This document shows positions 23,101 through 35,100 of a stretch of DNA of 64,000 nt, one piece after another; within the stretch, counting starts at the first letter, position 1; every line of letters begins with the position of its first letter. The notes under the pieces are model-generated. The model saw only the letters and a list, made by a program, of their open reading frames with translations. It was not told the DNA's origin and searched no databases. The DNA is taken from assembly GCA_911728455.2 (NCBI GenBank), contig OU452234.1, positions 8,467,531-8,531,530 on the forward strand, in the 5' to 3' direction. The stretch is from Marthasterias glacialis (lineage: Eukaryota > Echinodermata > Asteroidea > Forcipulatida > Asteriidae). The position numbers and the translations under genes were made by a program.

Positions 23101-26100
23101 TGACTGGAAGATAAATTCATTGTCACACTCGCGCTCTTGGAATACGGGGAAAAATAGCCCATCTGCAGCCCATCTGCATCCCATCATATCATATCTCACT
23201 CGGCCTTCAGCCTCATGGGATATGGGACGCAGATACGCTATATTTTCTTCTGTTCCACTCGTGTTTGTGTGATAACTTATAATATTAACATTGGCAACAT
23301 CTGTATTATTAGTAGAAACTTTCCCAAATTCATTAGAATCTAGCAAGAGTCTTATTAACCATCGAAATAAAAACTTAGAGACACTGAATTCCATCGTCAT
23401 CTATGTCTTATGAAAAAGCCCTCTACTTCACTAATAGACAACGAATATCAATACCTTGTGACACATTTGTCTGACCAAATTTATTGCATTAACCATTTTT
23501 GAAAACTGTATTTTCCTTTAACATTCTAAATGGCTGCACAGATTTTTCCTCACAGCAGATTCAAGCATCTGTTATTTCCCAAGTTAGATGGATTGTTCAT
23601 AAGAATCCCAGACAGTTTACATCCATTCTGATTGGTCGCGAACATGTCACATGGGGGTGTTTAAACGGCTGATAAAGACATGGCCGAGAGTGTTTATAAC
23701 CAGTCAGCAATTATATTTACGTGGGTGATAATTTATACATAGCCCAATCAATACAAAGTCTATTAGTACACTCGCGTACGCACAACTGTTGAGCCTTGCA
23801 TGCAATTTGACACTTCGCGAAATGGAGCCTGAGGACGTGACAGGAATTGAAAAAATAAAATTTAAAAAAACAGAAAAAGTTTTGCAAATTTCCCTACATT
23901 ATTACACTTTTTAACAAAAAGGGCACTTATGAATGGGAATAAAAGAGTAGTGCTTCGGTCTTATACAGCTGCTTAAGACCTTGCAGGGCAGGGTCATAGC
24001 CGTGTAATAAAAGACCTCGCATTTGGCGACCCTGTCAGTTTTAAACAGCCGTTTAAGACCTCGGTCCCCACTTTTTTATTCCCTTAATTCTTACAAAGAC
24101 TTGAGTTCTGACATTTACACTTATTTTTTTAAGTATTCAGGTGTTAGCTTTATATGTATTGCTTTACAATGTTCATGTGTCTTGAAAGCTTATCTAACAT
24201 GACTAAAAGATTGAAATTTACTCTTCCTAAAATCAGTGATGTATGTACACCAACCCCATGATTTTTTTTTTTTTGTGAAACTGGAGGATTCTAATTAATT
24301 TAAACAATGATGTATCATCCCCTTTACAAATTCTATTTTATAAGCTAGAAAGGTGGGAGTGTATGTACTCATCCAAAAATCACTGCCTTTAAGAAACTAG
24401 TTTAATGGGAGTACAAATTGAACCTAGATGACATTGATTTCAGGTGAGCAAGGACCAGGAAGTCGAGGTGTCCATGGTCTATATGCCCTTGGGGATCAGG
24501 TGAATGTGGATCTAGATCTAGAGATTGTACAGAGTCTTCAACATGGACATGGAGGCTGGACTGATGGAATGTTTGAGGTAACACTGAACCCAAATCCTCC
24601 AAGATCAGGGTCAAATTTCATGAAGCTGTTTAACTGTAACAGGTCTCGATCTTAAGAAAATTGGGGGCAGGCCTTTGCTGGCCAAATCAGAGAAATTGTA
24701 CAAGGGCATGCTGGCCAAGTTGGTAGTGACAGTGCAATTTTTCTGAAGGGCATGCTGGCCAACTCGACAGGGCATGAGGCCAATGGCCTCGGTGGCCTCG
24801 GTTAAGATCAAAGATGATGGCAGCCTGATACATATCAATACTGATGAAAATGTTGAGGTATTACTCCACCAGTTCTCAGAGCCTTCATCTGGATTCTAAA
24901 TCTTAACCCTACTTATCTTGGGCCCTCTTTCCCAAGTTGGTAGATCATTTGAAACCACTCACAAGAACGATTTTAAATTATTGAATAACTATGAAAATGT
25001 GCTTGAATCATCAATTTGCTGTCTTAAACCTTGTTTGGCAAGGGCCAAATATCACCAAAATTGTTAAATAAGAAACTTTGCTTAGCAAATTGCATGTGAA
25101 AAATTCAAAACAAAAACTATCGGGGGGCACCAGTTACAAAAGTGTAAGTTATATGGCATTTTGGTTGGCAACATTTTTGCTGCTCAGCAAGGTTTTTTTG
25201 TAAAAAGGCAACTTTTTGCACTTTCCAGCTTGATGAAGCTGGACCCTGACAGCATTAAGTAGACAATGCACTGTCCTATAAGTAAACAGGTTAAGGGAAA
25301 ACCAGAAAGAAGTTTAATTTTCTTGTTGCACAAATGAGATTCTTGAGTATTTCCTTTGGTGTTTATTCTTGTAGACCCTTGGAGCGACCGGCACTGTGGT
25401 GGGGATAGATGAAGACCATGACGTAGTGGTGTCATACCCTAGTGGTAACAGGTGAATACAATAATTGATGAGGTTTTCTACTTGAAGCCAAAAACTGAGT
25501 ATTGACATTGTAAACTGTCAAATCAGAAAGGAAATGAGAGTATTTGAGACGATAAGTTGCAGCAGACAAATGAGCTAATTATCGGAATTATAATATTAAA
25601 ATCATTATCTTAGATCTTATTTTGCAGGATCGTTACATTTGTCCGCAGAGACTGGTCTTGCGCCGCAGTAATCAAGCCCCCAGTTTTCTTTCTTTAGCTC
25701 TCTGCTCTTAAGCAATTCCAGAACTTGCAGCTTGCCACTTCGTCTATGCATGTCGAGAACCGGCCATTGAAAGCTGTCGTCTTTTGCTATCTTCAGGTGG
25801 ATGTTTGACCCTTGTTACAACTGATAATGTAGTAACTAACGAAAAATGTATCACCAAGCGATATTGTATCACAAATTGACCGATAGTGCAGTAAACTTTC
25901 TTACCAGATGACGCACAGTCACAGTCACAGTCACAGCACAGAAGAAGAAGCTGAACATTGTACCGGCTATCACTTTTTAGACTACGAACAATGGGACCAG
26001 GTTAAAACATGGAGGAAGAAATAATAGATTTCCATAAAACAGATGATCATACAACTCAATCGAAACGAACATTTTTAAATGGCCCCACAGTAACCCGCAG

Positions 26101-29100
26101 TCTAATGACATCGTGATTATGAAACCTTGCCAAGTCATTTGCGGTTTTACAGAGAACATATGGGCACTGATACATTATCGGTTGATACATTATCCATTCT
26201 GTGGTGATACATTATCGGTTAGAGTATTTTTGCTACTACATTATCCGTTCTGTGGTGATGGTAAGAAAGTTTACTACACTATCGGTCAATTTGTGATACA
26301 ATATTGGTTGGTGATATATTATCCGTTGGTTACTACTGTACATTATCAGTTGTAACAACCCTGCCTTATTATTAATATTTATTTTTGGTAATTACATCAA
26401 AGACCCTTAAAACTGCCTTGCACCGTATTTTTGGGGTCTAAAGAAACGTGTGAAAAGAAACAATGAAGAAATGTGAAGGTGGAGATGTCGCAGGAAACCC
26501 CAACTAGATAGGAACTTAAAACCCAATTCCCATGCAAGCCTCTCTTCAAAGTAGGATTCAAACCAGTGTCCACAGAGATGAGAGGTAGGGAGAGATACTA
26601 CTATGACAACCTCATCCCCAAACTACATGTACAGGATATATCTCCTATAAAGCTTTTGTTTTTTTTGCTACCCTCAGGTGGACATTTAACCCTGCCGTGT
26701 TGACCAAAGTGAACACAACCAACTCAGTGTCAGGGTCAGCAAGTGGAGACACACCCACCCCTTCCCAGTTCCAGGTGGGAGATCTGGTCCAGATTTGTAG
26801 CGATTTGGAACGTATCAAGGCACTCCAGCGTGGTCATGGAGAATGGGCTGAAGCTATGCTGCCGGTAAATAAAAAATAACATCAGAAACAAGCAGGTTCA
26901 ATTAATGCAGGGATGAGATCTCTCTGGATTTTTTCTGGATTTCTAGATTATACAATGTTATTGTTATGGATTTTGTTTTAATGTCACTACATACATCTAG
27001 GCCCGTGTAAAGCCTTAACACAGTACATGTACTGTATTTTGACTACACCAAGGTGCTTGCCCCATCTACATTTAAGCGCAGAATGCTATCATTGATATGG
27101 GTTATGGCATGGTTAGTAGCCACCAAACCCTCCATCAGTGTTTCGTGGATTTTTCATTTTCATCCACTCTCATCCCTGTTAATGCTTTTAACAAAGAATC
27201 TATTTGCAAGTTCACTTATTGAGCCCTTGCACGCACGTCACACGCGGCGGGTGCCACGCTCACCATTTTGGGAATCAATAGGTATGCATGTAAACGCCGT
27301 ATCGCCTAAAGTGCAAGCTACACTGTATAACACACGGAGACATTGATTTCCAAAATGGCGCAACCAAGATTATTGTGATGATGATATGGGGTGAATTGGG
27401 GCAATAAGTCTGGTACACTGACTTCCTTACTAATAAAAGTGTACATTCAATTTTGAAATCCTCAGTCTAAACGTACTGTTTCTTCATGTCACAAAGATCA
27501 CATCAAACCATTGCATAGATACACAAGAAAATCTGAAGAATCATACTTATTTTTCAATGAGTGTGTTTGGCAAATGGGTACCAGGCTTTGCTGATGTGGA
27601 GTTTGCTGTGCAAATACGTGCCTTGAACCACATGCTATTGAGACACTGAGCTTAAGTGTTGACCTTCTCTCTGAATTAAGAAATATAGACCGATTGCGCG
27701 ACCTACGTCACGTGACCCCTGTTGGGTATAAAATGTAAACACACACGTAATCCTCCATAAGAAAGGGTGTTACGGTACACGATGATTAATGCATTTAGTT
27801 TATTCGATCGAGGCTTTTCTTGCTCGAAATCTGTGAAAGATATTCCAGAGTTTGTTCCAAAGACCTTCAAGTGGCCGAATAAAGCCAGTAAGGACAGTTC
27901 CAGCAAGTCTTGAAAATTGTAAAAGTACCGCATAAATGTGCACGATGTGTACAGCGCACGACGGAACGTTAGGCCAGACGACCGCGATCACCACACACTT
28001 TTCAACACAAAAATTTCAAAGTTTTGAAACTGAAATCCTCCAAAGAAATTGCTTTCCAAAACTGTGTGATTCCTTTGCCTATTTGAAATTCTGCAAGGCT
28101 AGGTATTAAGGCTCACTTTTCCAACGTTGTTTATCCTTTTTTACAGTGATTAAGGCCAACATTACAAACAAAATAACAGACGGGTGGCTACATAATAGTC
28201 GTCCGACGCCGGTAGTGCATGGCTAAAAAAATCTATTGGTCATGTTCTCTTTGAATCAAGATGGCTCATCATTGGTTTTGGTACATGCTTTCTGTCTTTG
28301 AATCAAATTAAGGTCAATCAAGACGTAGAATTTGAAGTAAAATTCTTGTTTATCTGTTACAGACATTGGGGAAGATCGGCCGTGTCCAACAGATTTACCA
28401 TGACAATGATCTGAAGGTGGAGGTATGTGGTACCTCATGGACATACAATCCCACTGCTGTCACCAAAGTAGCATCGGACAGTGGTGGACTCAGCAACTCA
28501 TCAGGTAATAATAATATACTAATAATAATGGACATTTCTATTGCACCATGTCTGTCAAGAACGACACTCCTGGTGTAATTTACAAGAGCTCTGCTAAAAA
28601 GCCTGAAGACAACCGAAAGGCCACAGCTATGATTTGAGAAATAAATAGGTTTTAAGAGTTGTTTTAAAACAAGAGCAAGTGCCTACTTGTCTGAGTTGGT
28701 GTGGGAGGCTGCTCCAAAGAGATGGCCCAGAATGTGAGAAACAGCGATCACCCCTAGAGTGCAGGGAACGTGGAATGTCTAGGAGAAGGCTATTTGAGGA
28801 GAGAAGCTGTCTGGGAGGTGTGTACAGATGAATTGAGTTGTTGATATAATCAGGTGATGTGCCATTGAGGGAGTGGAAGATGAGAAGAAGAATCTTGAAG
28901 ATGATGTGCTCCAGAACGGGAAGCCAGTGCAATGCTTGTAGGGTGGAGGAGATATGTGATGAGCGTTTGACCCGAGTGACAAGTCTGGCGGCTGAGTTCT
29001 GGAGGCATTGAAGTCGACTTATCTGGTACTCAGGAAGATTGATCAAAATGGCATTGCAAAAGTCCAGCAGTGAGGAGATTAGTGAGTGGACCATCAACTC

Positions 29101-32100
29101 AGTTGCTTTTGAAGTCAAGAACTTACGGATGTGAGACAAATTTCTGAGCTGATACCTGATACCTCCATCTCACTCTGTCAACTACAGAGGGCGCTATTCT
29201 GCCCTCTGTATCTGTTGGGCTAGTGTAGTGTCGATTACTCAGAGTTGGAAGTTGGGTAAAGCAAATGCAAATTTATCCATGAATGCATTTTTCTTTGAAG
29301 CAATGATGTAGTGCCCTACTATGGTGTTACTCCATTAGCAATGGTGTACCATATTTTAATAGGATACATGTCTTGAAAACTAGAGGGTTGAAATGAATGG
29401 ACTCTTCCAAAAACCATCGGTGTACTATCCCCTCATGGTGCGTATCCTAAAAACTAGAGGAATACATATGCTTCTTAAAGTTATTGATCCATGGGTGGTA
29501 AGGAAGAGCTGTATAAATTATCTTGAGAAATATTCCCATCTGAAATACTACAGGGGTCGAAATTGTCAGTAGCCCGCTAGCCGGGGACTAGCAGATTCAA
29601 AGCCGGGCTACTCATTTTTCCAGTTTGATAGTCCGGCTGACTAGTAGAAAAATAAAGCGAAAATGCATCGGCACAAATAAAGATGATCTGTGCAATCAAT
29701 ACATTTATTGTAAAATGAAATATTTACGGTGACCAATTAGTAATCATGATGTACACAATGCACACACTATCACCTGAGCGTGCCGATCACGATGTACACA
29801 ACGCTCACACAGAGTATCCACACGTTAATCCACACGCCACGGTTGTGGTCAATCATTTCCATTAAATGTAGCCTTCGTTGTCCCGCTACTTTGCATGTAG
29901 TACAGGCGCCCTCTATTGGCAAAATGTAATAGTGCATTATGGTGTAACATACAAAAATACTTGTAAACGACTTGAGATCTAAAGACTAGTTATCTGAGCA
30001 TACTTCTGGTTTTTTTTTTTAATCCCCAAAATGTTAAGAAATGTTGTCACAGATGTGCGCGCTAAAACCCTGTTTAGCATTGGTTGTCACTGGTTCACGC
30101 CTTGGTGAGCAGCATGATTGGCAGTGCACGGTTCAACAAAAACTTTTGTCTCAGCTCGTTTACCAAAAACTACACAAAGTATAGGTTTTATTGTAATAAA
30201 ATGATAACATGTGGGATTACCCAGGAGGAACAAAAAGATTATTTTACCACATAAATGTAAGGTTTTTTTTGGTTTGCTTTTTTGTAGGGTGTGATTGCTC
30301 AGTTCAAAGTCAAAATGCCACGATGAAAACACACTGGGTTTTGGGAGGCTATTATAATCTAATCAGGGCTACTAAAAAATCTGGGTTACCAGCCCTGCTG
30401 GCTACCATGAAAATCTAGTTCATTTTGACCCCTGTAATATGAAGTTCAAGAACATTGCCCTCTCAGATTCTTATTTGGTTTACAAAATCCAAATAAACTC
30501 AATAAACCCAATTTGATGAGATTATTACAGGTTTAATGTTTGAACCAAGTATCTCACATTTTTAATATGATATTTTTAGAGAGGTTATCAGCTCTTCTGA
30601 AGAAACTATTTGAAACACACATTACTGGAGACATCAATGAGGAGTTGGTGAAAGCAGCAGCAAATGGAGACGGAGTAAAATGTGAAGAGATCCTTGCAAG
30701 ACCAGATGCTAATGTAAGTGGTTTACAAACAAAATTCACAGTTTATTTACAAAACAAAGTTTGAAGCTTTCATTTTTGTTTGTGTTTTAATATTTGATTT
30801 TACTATTTTAGAGGCTCGAAACGGTACACACAAACTATAGTTTCATTTAGAGTAATTTATAAGATGTGTAGATTTAAGCTATTAGAACTGGATGGGATAA
30901 AAATATGTATATATTTTTGAACACGATTTTGATATTGCTTTAATGCAGTCTCTTGATTTTTTATCATGTTTGTTGGGAAAAATCCCAAAAGGCTGCGAAA
31001 GTTTTTTAAAATCATGGCTGTGTAAATTGTGTTAAAGAAATACTTGCTATGGGTTCATCTGAATCTTTGTAATTGTTCTCGTCACCCCACACAAACTAGT
31101 TATGTTCTGGGGTTCCACCTACCATGACTACATGTACTTCAAATAGACTGGAAACTAATGTGAAAGGTAATTTCAAAGGGTAATATTTATGTTTATCCAG
31201 ATTTATACAGGGTTACCGGTTGGTGTCAACATGCACAAGTAACATGTACCGTAGCTGGCCAATTCATAAAGCTATTTGATGATTTGCAAAAGAATACAAA
31301 ATTAACAACAAAAATCTTCAATTTTTGTTTGAAATATTCAAATTGATCAACAGAACAGCCCCCAAAAAATGAATAAAGTAACAAAAAACAACGTTCATTG
31401 ACATCAGAAATCATTGTTTTGGATGGACTTGTCAAATTTTGTCCCAGATACTACACTTCAGATGCCACACTTCATAAAAGCCTTGGCCCAATTTTTGAAT
31501 TGAATAGAAGAAAATTGATCTGCTAAGCAGAAAAATGCAGGAAACCAGGCACAAACAATACGCATTGCACTTCATTTTGGCTGGTAAAATGTACTTTATA
31601 GCAACATTTTTGTGTGCTTAGCAAATTTGTTTGCTCATGCAGCTCTATGAAATTGGCACATTGAGGGCGCCCTGTTTTTCATGCAGTGTGATCTAAAAGG
31701 AAAGTACATGTGTTTTACCCTCCGTATTTTGACATTCAAAATGTATTCATTAGACTTTAGGCACATGACATCATTTGAGTTGGGCGCCCTCTGATAGAGG
31801 TCAAAAGGAGGTTGCTCATTTGGCCACCCCATGGCCATCCTATGCACTGTGCATAGTAGCTGTACATTTCCATTGTTTCATCAACGATTTACCTCTAAGA
31901 TAGAAGTGTGATGACATCAATGTATCGGTCTATATGGGTGAAGTACAGTGAGCCACCAAGTGTTTGCTCTGAAGAGACTGTAGTTTGCTGTGCATTAGTA
32001 TCTAGGCAAAAGTATCATGTCTTCACATGCACATAGGTACACATACATTGTAACTAAACAAACATTCAGGTGTCACGTTAATTTGAAAGTTCTTGTTCAT

Positions 32101-35100
32101 CTTTGGAAAATAAAGTTACTGTGTTGGAATTCTGTGGGTAATGATGCAAGGCTTGCATGTAGATGTATACTCTTTTCTGTACAAGAAGCTAAAACTTTGA
32201 GTGTTTTGTGAATTCTGCAATTTGACTGCCATCTTTTACAAGAAATAGCCTCCTGTGGGCAACTTTTGGTGTCGATGCGAATCCATCAAATTTAAAAAGA
32301 TTTATGAAACACCTGATCCCCCAAAATGTAGTTTCTGGTCTTAGTTTAGAGAGCAGGATTAAACAAACTCGTTGAAATACTGTTCCGTTTTATTTATTTA
32401 CAGTGTCTCTCCTGACGAGAGCAAAACAATTATTTTTGATGAACAGTCACAGGTTCGATACTTCCCTGATTTATGACATTATTGCCGTCCCTTTACCCAA
32501 ACATTCAAATATAACTTGGGATATTGTTTTTTTAACATTGTCATTTTATAAAACCATTAGCAGTAACTACTCGTTAGTAATAGAAACTCGTTAGTTGTTA
32601 TTTGGAGGCTCATAGATCACTGGAATAGCCTCTTGTTTCCGGTCCAGCTCCAGCAGGAGGTATGTCAGAAAGCCCAATTAAAGAGGATCCTAACTGGACA
32701 CAGGCTTTTTCCTGAAGATACTCTACATGTCCCAGACTCGACCCCAATTTTTCAACTGGTTTGTTGAAAGACGTCTTCAATTTCATTCCTGGCTTCTTCT
32801 TGGGTTTGTTTTAGCCAGCGTTGCTATTCCTGTTTTGAGGGCAGTGGAAGTTTATATTTGTTTAAATTGCATAAATACAGCATCTATATACAGTTTTCTA
32901 CATTCACCCATCCTTAAGATGTTTGGGCGAGCACCATCGAAATATCTCTTCAAAGAGTTGTGATTGAACTGACATGACTGAAAGTACATGTAGGTGATGG
33001 TATAACAATGCAGGGTTTAAAACAGTTTAGTCTAATCTTCTTTGAGCATTCATGAGTTGATTCAAACTTTTAGTTGTTATAATTTACACACATGTACATA
33101 TTTTAAGTACAGAATTGGTTTTTATTAGTTTGTTTTAACTTACAAGTTCAACCTGAAAGCTCATGGATTATAACATTCAAGTAGCATTTTAAGTCCGCGT
33201 AAATCAACATAGATTATTTCAATAGCCTCAACCAAACATAAACCGCTTTTTGTTGTTTTTAATAACAGATTTTTGAAATTTGAACGTGTTTGTTGTACAG
33301 TGTACTTATTAGGTCAAGCTGCATTTTAGTTGAAGCTGCTTGTGGCTACTAAGTCTCTAATGGGTTCATATAAAATCAGTAGCGTAACCAGACATTTTCA
33401 TTTTTTTTTAAGGGGGGTGGGGGGCAAGCAGGGGCAAAGGCATAATTTGGGGGCTATTTAATGTATCAAAACATTCATTTGTGCTTTTTTTGTTTTCGAT
33501 CTCATTTGTGGGGCAAGGGGGAGAAGTGTTCTGAGCGGAGGGGGGGGGCTTCTACCCCAAACGCCCCCCTCTGGTTACGCCACCTAGTAAGATATAGGTA
33601 CAGAATATACAGATACAGGAAACAAGTTAGCGGATGAGTTGTGGTTCTCTTGGGAAGAGCTTGTAGATGTTTCTATCACCATGCACTGCACTGTGTGTAA
33701 GAGACAATTTGTGTCTTATGATTATAATGTTGATTTGTTATTGTAGTTCGGTTTTGCAAAGTTTCAATTACAACTTGGTGCTAAATGTCAAGTCAAAATT
33801 TAGATTGTCAATACCATCTCTGCAAGTGACACTTGTAAAAACCAACTGCGGTTTTAGTTTTACTCTATAAGTGAATGGAATGACCTTGCAGAGTGAATGA
33901 CCCAATGATTTACAGTAGAAGACTAATTATTGATACAGAACTTGGATTTATCTGTCAACAGGTCAATGTACAGTTTGCTGGTCACACTGCATTACAAGCA
34001 GCCAGTCAGAATGGCCACACTGACGTCATTAAAGTCCTGATTAGGCATAGTGTGGACGTGGAGATGGAGGTCAGTAATCTGCCAAAGCAAGGGTTGCTGT
34101 GCTTGGCCTAATGCCTGTCTTGGAGTTTCTCAACCTGATTAGGCTGAGAACCCATGTTTTCATACAATGTATATCTGTGACGGAATAGTTTAATATTTTA
34201 TTTATTTCGAGATGCCGGCATATGAAGTAATTCACCGAGCCGCTGTGAGCGGCCGTAGTGAAAGAGTTAAAAATATTCTTTTTTTTCTATTCCATTTATA
34301 TGTATTGTGTATAAATAAATACATTGGAGAGTTTGTGCATTCTGACTAGTCGAAACCTGATCACCTGGGTTTGTATTGAAATCTTATATAAAGACGGACA
34401 TTTGAAACTACGTAACTGCTCCCTGAACCAGCATATAGTTTTGTATGCACTACTTGGTGTTGTATCAACTCAACTGTTTTTTGTGGACATCCATTATTTT
34501 ATTTTGGAAAGTTACATATAATACATACATATAACGTCGGATTGAATAGTGCCTTTATCAAATAAAACCAATTTGAATGAACAAAATTTTGACCACATTG
34601 TAGATATATTCTTCATCCCTCTTTTTCTATAATTCAATTTTGACTTCCATGTTTCTTCAGGACAAGGATGGAGACCGCGCAATCCACCATGCAGCATTCG
34701 GTGATGAGCCTGCCGTGATTGAGCTACTCCACCGCGATAACGCTGACCTGAACGCTCGCAACAAACGACGACAGACGGCCATACACATCGGGGTCAACAA
34801 AGGTCACTATGGTGTAGTCAAGACACTACTGGAGCTCGGTTGCCATCCAAGCTTGCAGGTACACCTTAGGAAACCCAATTTCTCGATCCATTCCTTACAT
34901 CTCATCCTTACCCTAACTCCTCAACTCCTTCTGGTGTAATCAAGACATCACTAGAGATACAATCCTGGTCATATCTCCTTGGGCCACCCCCGCTCCCCCG
35001 TTCAATGTTGGCTCCCATTGCGCCGTCTGCGCTCCAGTCGCAATAAACAACATTGAAAGGGGGAGAGGGGGGACGGCGAATCAAAGGTGGTTTGAGTGTA

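Larger units (their letters stand above)
30714..33961. other. MIB1 intron 9
   Basis: Mostly unique AT-rich sequence, with a family E repeat (31482-31656) and a TIR element (33378-33584). No gene is supported. Confidence 0.6.

Noticed and set aside
23089-23400. 103-codon - strand open frame
   Set aside because: No recognisable domain. It overlaps a palindrome and repeat-like CpG-containing sequence, and lies inside MIB1 intron 4.
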